From the NCBI GenBank assembly GCA_025677815.1, contig JAIXMP010000065.1, forward strand, positions 62,001-126,000: a stretch of 64,000 bases of DNA. Direction: 5' to 3'. Position 1 is the first letter of the stretch. Every line of letters starts with the position of its first letter. The translations under genes and the position numbers were made by a program. This document shows, piece by piece, positions 47,161 through 58,079 of this stretch. The DNA is from Phascolomyces articulosus. Taxonomy: Eukaryota; Mucoromycota; Mucoromycetes; Mucorales; Lichtheimiaceae. The notes under the pieces were generated by a model, which saw nothing but the letters and a program-made list of their open reading frames with translations, made no database searches and was not told the DNA's origin.

Positions 47161-49000
47161 AATATTTGTGATTCAATTGATAAAAATTAACCAACAACTA
47201 TAACCAAAATCAACGAAATTTCCAAGTTGGTTGTAAATGTAGAATTTTTTTTTGACTTGTTTTATATAACTGCTTTTTTTCTTCTCATTAAATGTACATC
47301 TTTTATATATATATCAACTATAAAAAATGGGTTAGGATGGCGATATATACTATTCATGAAGGGGTATTCATTACGGGTTGTATGTTGAAACAGAAAGGAT
47401 TGGAGTGTATTAATAATGGGGGAATTAGAAGTGACAATTCTTAATGTGACCAGTAGAAAGGTATTCTGCTAAAAGTGAATCGTTATATCCAACGATATTT
47501 TCATATTATAATCAACGTTACGAGCAGCTGTTATATTTTACTTGAGCATTCCTTTGAAGAATATCTTTAAGTATTATTCGAACCCATTTTACTTAAATGC
47601 GATTCATTACTACGATGATCCGTATGGATCTATTTTACTTATAAGAACGCTTATATTTTATTCCAGTCTCCTTTTTTTCTGTGAGAAAGGATACATTTTA
47701 TAGTGAAATATGGTGAATCGGCAGATACAAGTGTCCAGAATCTAATCGATATTTTTATGTGTGGCAGCAAATAACTCGTTTCAAGTTTTATGTGTACGCC
47801 TGATGAATGCAAGAACCAATAAGAAATCATGCCATTATCTTTGATGATATCAATTGATCTAATATATATATATAAAAAAACAATCAAATCTACAGAATTA
47901 TATTCTCCTCTTTCAGTCATCTTTCTCTTCTCCCCCCAAAAAAAGAGCACTACATTAAACTTAATCAAATAATTTGAAAGGTGGCATAAATGGGTATCAG
48001 CGGGAAACAGCGGGTAACTCACAATAAAATGTGTTTTCCTCCGTAGATTCTTTGGTATCGAAATCCGCTTAAAAAATAGCTAGATAATCTATGTGCAATA
48101 TTTCGACTAGTTCTATTATTCTTTTTATCATATCCAAATACCCATGAAAAGTTGTACTTTTAATTATTCAGTTATCAATACATAATGATACTTTACACAT
48201 CGAGTCGTGATGATAAACGTATTCATTTTTTCATGTTTCTAGCTACGTTTCGAATGATGCAAAAATAACAATGGAATCCTAACTATCTCAACTAATTTTA
48301 TAGATTCCATAGACTTGCGCTCTTCAGATATTGGGGATAGACCCAGCCGATAATGCAAAGCATAAATAAGTCCTTTATTGAGATTCCCTTCTTCTTTGCG
48401 AATTACAGGACGATGGCCGTAGCCAATAAAACAAGTATTATATATTATACTGAAAAAACACATTGATCCAAAGAACTTGAAAATTAGCATTGGATAAGAT
48501 ATCAACCATCAATCACCTTTCATTTGTCTTTTCAAAACTTAAAGAAGCAATTGGGCGGATGATACGTATCATTAATTTGTTTTGCTATGACATTCTGAAT
48601 TAAAATATGTGAGAAAAAGTATTAAGCTAAAATAATAAGCTAATGCTTCCTGACCCAATTATATCAAAGAAAAGAGAGTAAACCTCACAGTGAAAAGACA
48701 CGACAATACAGTTAGGCTGTGAAAGAAGGGTATTATGAAATACTCTGTTGTTCTTGAAGATTTTGCTTTGAATTATGTACTTAAAAAATAATGCTCATGC
48801 TGAATAACATTTATATTGTAACTATAATACAACGTATGCATTTATAAAAAAAAGTATATACGTAAATGAATTAATAGATAATATATGCTTGTATTGACCT
48901 GGTAGATATAAAACGATGTTTATGAAGTATAAATAATATGTATATATAATACTGGTCATTCCAGATGATCTACAGCATCCAGTACAATCATAATTGGACT
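47161..49000. other. Gene-poor spacer
   Basis: 3' flank of the mutase gene, then AT-rich DNA. A minus-strand frame at 48239-48505 (88 codons) contains G-Y-G-H-R-P-V-I-R-K-E-E-G-N-L-N-K and looks more protein-like than its surroundings; I cannot place it in a family. Confidence 0.4.
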
Positions 49001-50270
49001 AATCTTCAATAACTTCGCTTTTCTCGTAATGAAGTAGTCCTCGGTAATAAACGAGGGCTAAAGATCTGGATAGTTCTTATCCGAGTTCTGCGTGAAATCG
49101 ACTTCCAAAATCATTCTGATGCGGGTCCTAAGCTGGATGACGAACCTGATTCTGAAGAAACAATTGAACAACTCCCAAACTTAATCATTTTTTTTGAATC
49201 TGTCACAATAGTTGATGTCATCTTAAATAGTAACTCTTTCTCCTCCCTTTATTTGTATTTTTTCTTCTTCTTTCATTTTATCTCTATATACTATCATATT
49301 TGTCACTTTAAACTTCATATACCCCACACATAGTTATACCTATAATATTGGTCCGTGAAATACTTCAGTTTTCATTTTTATTTCCAAATATGGTATAACA
49401 CCAAAATTTGACTTAGTAAAACTGAATGAAGAAAGAAAACACTATACATCAAATATGCATTATAAATTCAATTTAATACATTAAGAATCTCATATCTGTT
49501 TTTTACTTAAACAGAACAAATCAGGAACTCCTTCTTGTTATGGTGAGCAAATATTATTGTTGAAAAATATATAAATATTTTGGTCATAATAGCTTACAAA
49601 AGCTTTTTTAAAGTTACCCTTCTTTAGGATATTGAAACCACAGCGTATACCAATGATTATGGAGCGCGTAGCAAATTGATAAGTATTGTTACTCAAACTT
49701 TAACATGGCCAGCGGTGTTATATCACAATTTGACTTCTTGTCCAGATTTTTCACTGGAAGTATTTTAATACAGAAAAAAAAACAGAGTCAAACACGCATG
49801 ACATTGCTCTATGATATATAACGAAACAAAAGGAGAAAGTGAAGATCATTACGTATATGATGTAAAATATCACTTGTTAACGAAGATTACTGGTGCGCTC
49901 AGTTGGAAAGTTTATTCGGTTTAAAGTTGGTTATACATGTTGCTAGAGTCGTACAAAGAAGTCGCTCCTCAAAATGCTAACATTCATAAGTAAGCATCGA
50001 AGTAAATACCTCACGTAAAATATTTCTTAGTATTGTTTTATTATCATTATTTATTGTTATAAAAAGAGTGTTTAGATGGTATTTCAACGGGTTTGTAAAT
50101 TAAATAGTCTCGTTTCTTGGTGCAGTAATATCAAGTGATAAAGCAGTAACAGCAGTTGAAGGAGCGTAATCATCTCTTATACATAAAAACAACTGTTACC
50201 TATAAGGTTTTCATTGCTAAGCATACAAGACGTTCGTTTTTGCTGACACTTGGAATTTGACAGATTATAT
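49001..50270 (+). pseudogene. Relic of an unidentified protein-coding gene
   Basis: Successive plus-strand stretches have protein-like composition but switch frame and contain stops. About 49012-49170 has N-E-V-V-L-G-N-K-R-G-L-K-I-W and K-L-D-D-E-P-D-S-E-E-T-I-E-Q. About 49628-49767 follows a CTTTAG acceptor, contains T-N-D-Y-G-A-R-S-K-L-I, and ends in a TAA. About 49812-49990 contains Y-N-E-T-K-G-E-S-E-D-H-Y and L-L-E-S-Y-K-E-V-A-P-Q-N-A-N, split by a TAA. About 50113-50260 has G-A-V-I-S-S-D-K-A-V-T-A-V-E-G-A then V-F-I-A-K-H-T-R-R-S-F. No family recognised. The order and shared strand suggest one decayed gene. Confidence 0.35.
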
Positions 50271-51187
50271 CTTATGTATTTTATTGAACCTCCAACTGTA
50301 ACATATATATTCTATGATCACCAACCAACCGCGCAGCAGTAATATGTCACTTACGTGGACTTGCGATGCATGCTGATGATTCGCACTTTGAAAAGGGTTG
50401 CTGTGTTATTACTAGCAATCTCTAGCTGTTGATAAGTGTCATCCGATAATACTTGATAATGTAATATATATAAAATATATACTACAGAAAAATACCTATT
50501 AACTTTTATAATTTGACCCCCATATACCTATAACAAGAATGATGCATATCAAGCAATAATCTCTGTTTAATAACTCAATCATAGTATGGTACGTAAAGAA
50601 TAATGTAATTGTGATGTATAAAAGAAGTAATGCAAATCGAAGTGATATTGCGTCATGCAAAGGAATTATAAAGCACGGTATATAAAGGGATTAATGGGGT
50701 TATTATTCAATATTAATAAGGTGAAAAGGGAGTATTTCTCCATTACGCCCAAGGAAATTTGTTTTTTTTTCCTCCTTGATTTTTTTAGGGACATTTAAAT
50801 TTAATACGAATTATATATTTACGTATACGTAGACACAAAAAAATAGATGAATGGATTGGTATATTATTCATGATCCATATCCATGAAGCAAAGCAAAGAA
50901 AAAAAAACGCGTCGTCGTATATATACTTCCCCTTCTTTTTATCTTTTCAAATTGTCCAATTCTTGAAGGATAGGGAAGAGTGACAAAAGAATTTATTATT
51001 ATGATTATTATCATTAATAGAATGAAAAGAGTGGTTTATAATAATGGATGATAATGATTATTAAATGATTTGGTAAGAAGTGGGGTCATGTGGGATATGG
51101 AAAAAAGAAACGGGAGAAAGAATCCATTCGTTGTATATATATATATTAAAAAAAACTCTTGGCGTCAAAAAAAAAGATTCGGTTTAT
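50271..51187. other. Spacer
   Basis: AT-rich DNA and the 3' flank of the Q-rich zinc-finger gene. No gene seen. Confidence 0.5.
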
Positions 51188-51865
51188 TTACATGTCATAT
51201 TCCAAATGTTCATTCACATGGTGATTTAATGCCATATTATCCCCTTCAATTGTTTTATGACAAACAGGACATTCCATCTTTCGTACTTGATTTCCTTTCA
51301 AATAGGCACTCGCGTCTACTGTTGGATGTTGAGGCTGTCTTGGCTGTTGTGGTTGTTGTTGAAATTGATTGTTACTACTATTGGTGGATGAGATACCAAA
51401 ATCGGAAGGAATGAATGCAGTTGATGGATCATAGGATTGTACTTATACTTGTGGTTGTTGAGGCGCTTGCCAATAAAATGGTTGTTGTTGTTGTTGCTGT
51501 TGTGGGAATGTTTGATAAGATGGTTGTTGTTGGAACGATGGTTGTTGTTGGAATGAAGTTTGTTGTTGTTGTGGATACGATTGAAATGAAGTTTGTTGTT
51601 GACCATAGATGGATGATTGTTGTTGTGGATAAGTCGTTTGCAAGTTAGTATTAGGTTGTTGTTGTTGATAAGATGTATTGGAAAATCCGTTTGTACTATA
51701 GACAGGTTGTTGGTGTTGTTGTAATGGTGACGTGTAAGTAGGATTGAATCCATTCGTCGTTGTCGTCGTTTGTGGCATGGCATTCGTTTGTGGATATTGT
51801 GATTGTCCTGCCATAGGATTTGAATACATGTTTGTATTTTGTGAACGAAATGGATTATTGTCCAT
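51188..51865 (-). CDS. Q-rich NPF-motif protein with C-terminal UBZ-like zinc finger; interrupted frame
   Basis: The protein starts M-D-N-N-P-F-R-S; N-P-F is an EH-domain-binding motif used in endocytosis. About 130 residues of Gln/Tyr/Pro/Ser repeats follow. At 51443-51445 an in-frame TAA interrupts the frame, which then continues open in the same frame to 51188 and ends with a small zinc finger of pattern CX2CX12HX4H (C-P-V-C ... N-H-H-V-N-E-H-L-E), resembling UBZ ubiquitin-binding fingers. Two models: an intron 51344-51448 (105 bp, GTATAA donor, TAGTAAC branch-like site, CAG acceptor) giving 190 residues; or a premature stop. I favour the intron, but its interior reads like coding sequence. 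Endocytic or ubiquitin-linked function is inference. Confidence 0.55.
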
Positions 51866-53683
51866 TTTTCTTTATTAAATTTGAAAAGTGTGCGTAGTGG
51901 AAGAGAATGGTTAAGTGCGTGGAGGGCTTTATTTTTTTGGGTAAAAAAAAAGAGACAAAAAGACAAATGAAAACGAATTCCTATGCGGGGTTTCAATGGA
52001 GGCATATTTTAACACAAAAAACGTTCAGAGCATTGACACATTCATTATTGCTGAGTATATTCTTTCCCAGTTGAATATATTTCCTGTTAGGAACTACTTG
52101 TAGCTTACTAATAGTAATAGTAGTAGTTGGCAGATTTCATTATTGTTATCCTTTTCTTATTACCTATGCCAACTTATCTACATAAGTAAAAAATTAGTTA
52201 TGTACCAAAATTATGCATAGAATACAATAGAGTGTATTCTGCTCTACTTACTGTATGTATTCTGCTGTGCTGTATCTAATAATAGATCGAAAATTGACTG
52301 CGCATAAGAAGGTTACAAGAAGCTGAACCACCATTCTCTATAGAAAGATATGCACAATCTTCTTCCCCACCCTTTCGAAAAAAATTTTGTTAAACACTAT
52401 TTTTTTAAATCAACAGTCGAAAACGAAAATAACAATAAAAAATAACACATCTTTTTCCGATGCTTTATTTATATAAGAGTTGTTTTTTTCTCACCATCCG
52501 TCGTCAGCTGAATGAAAAAAGAAACACCACAGACGTTATTATTATTATTGTTGTTGTTGTCATTGTCAATAGGATGATGGACACCAAAAATAAAAAAGAC
52601 AAGGGAACTTATCGAACTGTAGTAGTAGCAGTACGTAGAACGGGTAAAAAATCATAGGATACATGTGATTTGAAACATCATCATTGAGGTCAGTTTTTAT
52701 CATCTTCTGGTTCCATCTGTGCGTAGTTTGTTGCAGTAACAATAAAAGAGAATGAACCGCCACAACCAATAACAGGAAGAAGAGCAAAAAACAATTGAAC
52801 GGTCTGCTGACAAGTGCTTTTGATTTGATTTCAATTTTGACAAATGAAAATTACTTAATTAATTAATGTGAATAATCATTCATTTCATTTTTTTTTGTAT
52901 AAATTAATACAAAATATACGTGTCATACTGGGTTGTACCTGATCACCACCATGCTACAATCTACCACGATATAGATATGATACGGATGATGATGGATGAT
53001 GAAAAAAACCGGGGACCATCGGTAAGCATGTAATAAAAACCTTGTTCGGGAAGATTTTTTTCTGTATATCACACGGCACAGCACATCAGATTAAACTTTA
53101 TATATATATATATATATACGTGAGATACTCCTCTTTGCCTAATATGACTTATGTAAGGCACTACTATAATAAAAAAAGATATGTTTCGAATGTGTCAGGT
53201 TGGAAAATTATAGCTTTAAATGTTTTCACAAGACTTTATATAAAAGTTTAAGACAAGAAACAGCACATGATCATCATCATCATCACTCATAGGAAAGAAA
53301 GGAATATGTTGACTAAAATGTATTATATATATTATTCAGTTGATTTACTTTGTATAATATATACTAGTTGCAATCTATAGATTAATATACTTACTACCAT
53401 CTACTAAGCATTTAATAGTCATTTATTATTATTATATTATTATTATTATAAAATGATATAGTAAGTAAGAAAAGAAAGCAAAAGACTAAAATGGAATAAA
53501 TATGCAAGTATACGTAATCCATTTCATTTTGTTATTAAATAATAAAGAATTATTTGAGTTGGGCTTGTTACGATAAATTTGCCTGTTAAATTAATTAATA
53601 ATCCATCGTGACAAACAAAAATGTGACATGCGCAATAATATTATCATTACTTTTTGTGTCTATGTTGACAGCTTATTATTCTG

Positions 53684-53716
<33 letters not shown>

Positions 53717-54250
53717 GTGTTCTATATACTTGTACAAGGTCTGAACGAATGAATTCTTCAAATTTTATTATTATGGTAACTTACACTTATACACATAACA
53801 ACAAGCCATGCTTGGGAAAAATAAAAACAATGACGAAATGCATTTGAGGTTTTGAATCACATGAACCTCAAAGTCTAAAGTCATAAACTAAGAGTAAAGG
53901 TAAATATTTACCAATGACAAGTTTGAATCTACCATGTCCTTTTTTTTCTATATTCCATGTCTGTTCATCACTTCTCTCCCTTCCTTCTTCTCTTTTCCTC
54001 TCTCTCTCTCTCTATTATTCACGCACTACACCCCCACATATAACCATACACAGCACATCAACAGACATATACATAAACATATACACAACATTTCATAAAT
54101 CCTCTTTCCTTTTTTTCTTTTCTTCTCCTCTTATACACGTACGACAAACACTTATTGACCATACCACATTATAATATACATACACTACTGTCATTTCTCG
54201 AAACATAAAGCATTGCTGTATACAAGGGATCCCCAACTTTAGAGAGAATA
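51866..54250. other. Gene-poor spacer
   Basis: Contains promoters on both sides, (TA)n at about 53100-53120 and (GAT)n at 53686-53715. A frame at 53608-53847 spans the GAT repeat but starts with GTG and is not supported. No gene seen. Confidence 0.5.
53686..53715. repeat. (GAT)n microsatellite
   Basis: Ten tandem GAT units in noncoding DNA. Confidence 0.9.
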
Positions 54251-54751
54251 ATGGCCATTATTTGGATGTTTGAAAACCAACATTTCAACGATGCTTGGAT
54301 TCCATTTGATACCATCAATCAAAAGCGACTGGAATTTGCTTATAGACATCATGACGAATTGGCACAACATTTTAAAGACCCCGGAAAAGTGATCGTTACT
54401 ACCACTACAACTTCTACCACGAATACACATACAAAACAACAACCACGAAATAAAATATCTTCCCTTCCACCACCACCGTCAACGACGACAAATAATAATA
54501 ATACCACATCAACAACTCTTGCTAAAACAGCAGCAGCGTTTCTACAAAATATTGATCTTGACGAAGAAGATCCTTCCGCATTTGATTTAATACAATTCAA
54601 TCATAATTGCATTTCTATTGTTTTAAAAGATTCCCATTTTAACGAACCTGTTACTTTATACCCACACATGTTACTGGCTTCTTTGTCAGATAGAGACATT
54701 CTGGTTGCTAGGATGGAACAAGATCCCATCACATTAGACTATTATCATTAA
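54251..54751 (+). CDS. Small WWE-domain-like protein
   Basis: Intronless, 166 residues. The N-terminus W-M-F-E-N-Q-H-F-N-D-A-W-I-P-F-D with L-E-F-A-Y-R-H-H, and the C-terminal segment with S-I-V-L-K-D then R-D-I-L-V-A-R-M, resemble the two halves of a WWE-like fold, similar to the region before the DDHD phospholipase domain or in ADP-ribose-binding ubiquitin ligases. Between them is a Thr/Asn/Pro-rich insert of about 70 residues including low-complexity Thr and Asn runs. No catalytic domain follows before the stop. It may be a protein- or ADP-ribose-binding adaptor; this is tentative. The start lies in a good context and begins the conserved region. Confidence 0.55.
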   Translation: MAIIWMFENQHFNDAWIPFDTINQKRLEFAYRHHDELAQHFKDPGKVIVTTTTTSTTNTHTKQQPRNKISSLPPPPSTTTNNNNTTSTTLAKTAAAFLQNIDLDEEDPSAFDLIQFNHNCISIVLKDSHFNEPVTLYPHMLLASLSDRDILVARMEQDPITLDYYH

Positions 54752-55382
54752 ATTATCTATATATCTATTATTTTTGCTATTTACCCTATTCTTATTATTT
54801 TTTACTCTTATTCTGTATATCTTATTGGGAAAAAAAAATTCAAGACGAAAATATAAAATATGTATCTACATCAGATCCATCATTATACATGGTATTTATA
54901 TCATTATTATTATTTTTATATATACAGAAAAAAAAGAACAGAAAAGAAGCATGGATTCGTGGGATGATATAAAATATAGGGATGAATAAAATGATGATGA
55001 TGATATAATGATATGGATGATTAAAGGAAGAAAAAGAGAGAAAGGGGGTTCCGAGATTGATAGAAAGGTGGGGGAGAGAATATAGGCATATATAAGCAAA
55101 AAGAAAAATGGACATTTTATAATATGCGTGTATATATAATATAGAAATATAAAAAGTTTGTATGCATGTCATGTATGATAATATGAAGAATATTAATTTT
55201 TCATATGATGTATGATATATGAGAGAGAGGATATGTGTTGTATCGATAATAATAATAAACCAGCTTTTCTCTCGCTTTTTTTTTGCATAATTTTAATTTC
55301 AACCAAAAAGAGTGAGGGGGAGGAGGAGGAGGAGGAGGAGGAGGAGCGTGTGTAAATAGGTTGTGATACAATGTGTTTTTTT
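54752..55382. other. Convergent 3' intergenic region with GGA repeat
   Basis: 3' flanks of the WWE-like gene and the Sec14-like gene. A (GGA)n run sits at 55319-55346. No gene seen. Confidence 0.6.
55319..55346. repeat. (GGA)n microsatellite
   Basis: About nine tandem GGA units in the 3' flank of the Sec14-like gene; purine-only, next to a short G-run. Confidence 0.9.
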
Positions 55383-57254
55383 TTAAAGTGTCAATTGTCC
55401 ACGATGACCTGTCGTTAGACTGAAAATACTTCGGATGCCTGCTGTACTTGCATCTTGAATACCAAGTGATAAACGATCTACCAAAAGTTCACCCATCAAA
55501 GATAATACTTGTTGCATAAATTCCTGTACACCATCTCTTAAAAGAACACATGCTGCAATCCAGTAAACCGTGTTCCGATACCGAACTGCCTTTTTCAGTA
55601 TTCGTATAACCATCAATCTCACCAGTCGTTCTGCACTGACCAAGGCACCAAACACAATACCCACTGCCACGTCTCTTTTTCGTTGTCGATTGTTTCTTAA
55701 TTGTAATCGTCGTTCTTGGTCTGTTTCATCTCCTGAAGATAATTCTTCTTCACTTTGTTGTTCTTGAAGTGCTGTTAATTTTTCACTTAATAACCAAGAA
55801 GAAACACCATCATTAGGATCCAAAAAGGATTTAAACGCGGAGCGAATCCGAGGTGGTTTGGTTAAAGCTACAAGATTACTATGGCTGGGTATAGGCGTCA
55901 TACCACCTACGGGTGTAGCGTAGCAAGTACTGGCAGTGGAATGACGACGTTGTTGATGTGGTTGTGGGAATCGAAGATGGGTGGATGAAGGAGAACGTGA
56001 AATATTCGTGGCGGTGGTATAATCATATGAATCATAATAAATAGTACTGGCTGAATTACGTCTGCTGAGAATAGTAGGCGTTAATAAGGTTGAAGAAGGC
56101 GGCAAAGGATAACGATTATAGACTTGGTCTTGGCTGAGATCCCATGATACCGGCTTTTTGGATTCAAGAACTAAAAAAAAATATACCCCACAAATAAAAA
56201 AATATGAGAAATTCAATTACTTATTTTGTTGTTCCTCCTTCCTTCTTTCCTTATTTACCTGCAAGTAAATCTTTTTGATCGATCCATTCATCCAATTCTT
56301 TGATTTTTGGAAAACACACTCGATTTTTGGCTTCTTCAGTTAATAATAACTTGACCATTTGCCATAAACCTTGATACATCCATCCAAAATTAAGTAAACA
56401 TACTGTGCCAGCAGATAGTGGGTATCTCCTCAATAATTGAATAAAAGCTTGCATCAATTTTGTATCCTACACATATAAATATGACATTGCCATTTGTTAA
56501 GTTATATTGTTGGAAATGGGGAACCCACAAAAAAAAAATACATATGTAAGGAGATAAAATATACATACCCGAGGTAAAGACCGTGCATTCTTAAAATCCA
56601 CAAAGACAAGAATATCCGCCACTACAGGATTAGGTACGCCTTGCTTGATACGTTCTTGCGTTGTTTCCCATGTGAATTTTCGAACGGTTTCCAGTACAAA
56701 AGTGGTGAAAGGAAACAAGAACGCAATCTTGTCCGATTGGTCATTGAGCGCAGCAGGCAAATGACTGAGTTGAATAATAAGAATGGGTCGACCATAACGA
56801 TCCGGTTGATCGTGAAAGAAACAAAACGGCTCATCAAAAAATAATGGATCAATGGTGGATAATGTTAATGTATCCACTGATTCACGGATACGCCATTTGA
56901 TGGTATCCAAGATTAATGATAATGTATGTGGTAACGAGTAATTATTTTTGCGAAGAAAGCGAAAGATGGTGACTATATTTTTTTTTAAAATTTTCATATG
57001 TTAATTATAATTCAAACAAACATTATAAAAAGACCTTTTCTATTCAGTTCCTTTTTTCATATCTACATCAGTTATATATTACCTCGATCATTGACATAAT
57101 CATCTAATGCAGCTGTTTGATCCAAGGAAAGTTGATATTCTTGGATAAGTAAAGGAAGTTCTCTTTTTAAACCAGCTTGAACACTATCAATATGAGACTC
57201 ATGATCGATATAAAGCGCGTTAAGGTCTGCAAGACGTCTTTGTTGAAAATCCAT
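55383..57254 (-). CDS. Sec14/CRAL-TRIO lipid-transfer-like protein
   Basis: Four exons (57083-57254, 56569-56972, 56259-56466, 55383-56170, minus) splice in phase to 523 residues. The N-terminal helical part has the CRAL-TRIO-N pattern (F-R-F-L-R-K-N-N-Y-S-L near residues 62-72). The lipid-binding domain follows: D-R-Y-G-R-P-I-L-I-I, D-I-L-V-F-V-D-F-K-N-A, then Y-P-L-S-A-G-T-V-C-L-L-N-F-G-W and a segment with W-Q-M-V-K-L-L-L, matching Sec14-type proteins that exchange phosphoinositides and other lipids. The last exon is not domain-like at first (Ser/Thr/Pro-rich, about residues 265-380), then helical with a hydrophobic stretch near 465-485 that could associate with membrane. This C-terminal extension is unlike canonical Sec14 and suggests membrane-contact tethering, which is inference. 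Confidence 0.82.
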
Positions 57255-58079
57255 TACAATTTGTTGTTATAATGATGATTATTAGTAATAATAGTGATAG
57301 TATTAGGAGTAGCAATAATAATAATAAAAATTAATAAAGAAAGTGTGGAGAAGAAAAAGAAGACGAAAAAAAAAAGTGGAGAAAAAAAGAATAAAAAGTT
57401 GTTTTGTTATACATGACGCTGATGAATGATTATAATCATTTTTTTTTGTGTAATTTTTTGCATGTGAAATTTTTCTGGGAGTTTCTTTATTTGGAAAGTT
57501 TTTTTTTTTCATGTGGGACGTCATCAGCATCATTTTTATATATTTACCTAAAAGTTGAGTTTTTCAACTTACGTAAATGGATAAAAAAAATTGTATTGTA
57601 TCAGAAATCCCCCGCAACATTTTAGATTCTTCTTGGTGCTTTAGTGCTGGGGATATATATAATACAAGTACAACTATTACTTACGGTGATTATAGAAGAA
57701 AAAGGGTAGGTGAAGGTATAATATTATATATCTATGTCTGTGTCCCATACCGAATCCAAATTCAATCTAATTCCACGTCACAATATCTTATCAAAACGAG
57801 ATAATAATCACATTTGGACAGTTGGCCAAGAATATACCCATACTGAAAATGTCAATTTGTACACTGTTCAAGGGTCTTTTTCGTGAATGAGAAAATAACA
57901 AAAGAAATTCTTGGTATTTTTTATCCTGCTTGAATAATATCCATTGATGATATGCTTGAAAATGACAGAAAAATAATAAAATTGAATCAGGTTACGTAGG
58001 CGCTGTTTTACTGTTATTGAAAAAAGAAAGATGATTGTGATAAGAATTGTTTATCTATATAAAGATATATGTTTTTTAT
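57255..58079. other. Spacer
   Basis: Promoter of the Sec14-like gene and 3' flank of the F-box gene. No gene seen. Confidence 0.5.

Noticed and set aside
47575..47660. tRNA-like B box on the minus strand (GGTTCGAAT)
   Set aside because: Upstream sequence cannot form an acceptor stem or D arm; a chance match.
51316..52005. 229-codon minus-strand frame
   Set aside because: Asn/His/Leu-rich out-of-frame reading of the Q-rich zinc-finger gene and its upstream DNA.
53608..53847. Possible small secreted protein with an Asp run
   Set aside because: The frame begins with GTG, and the Asp run is just the GAT microsatellite; no supported start or conservation.
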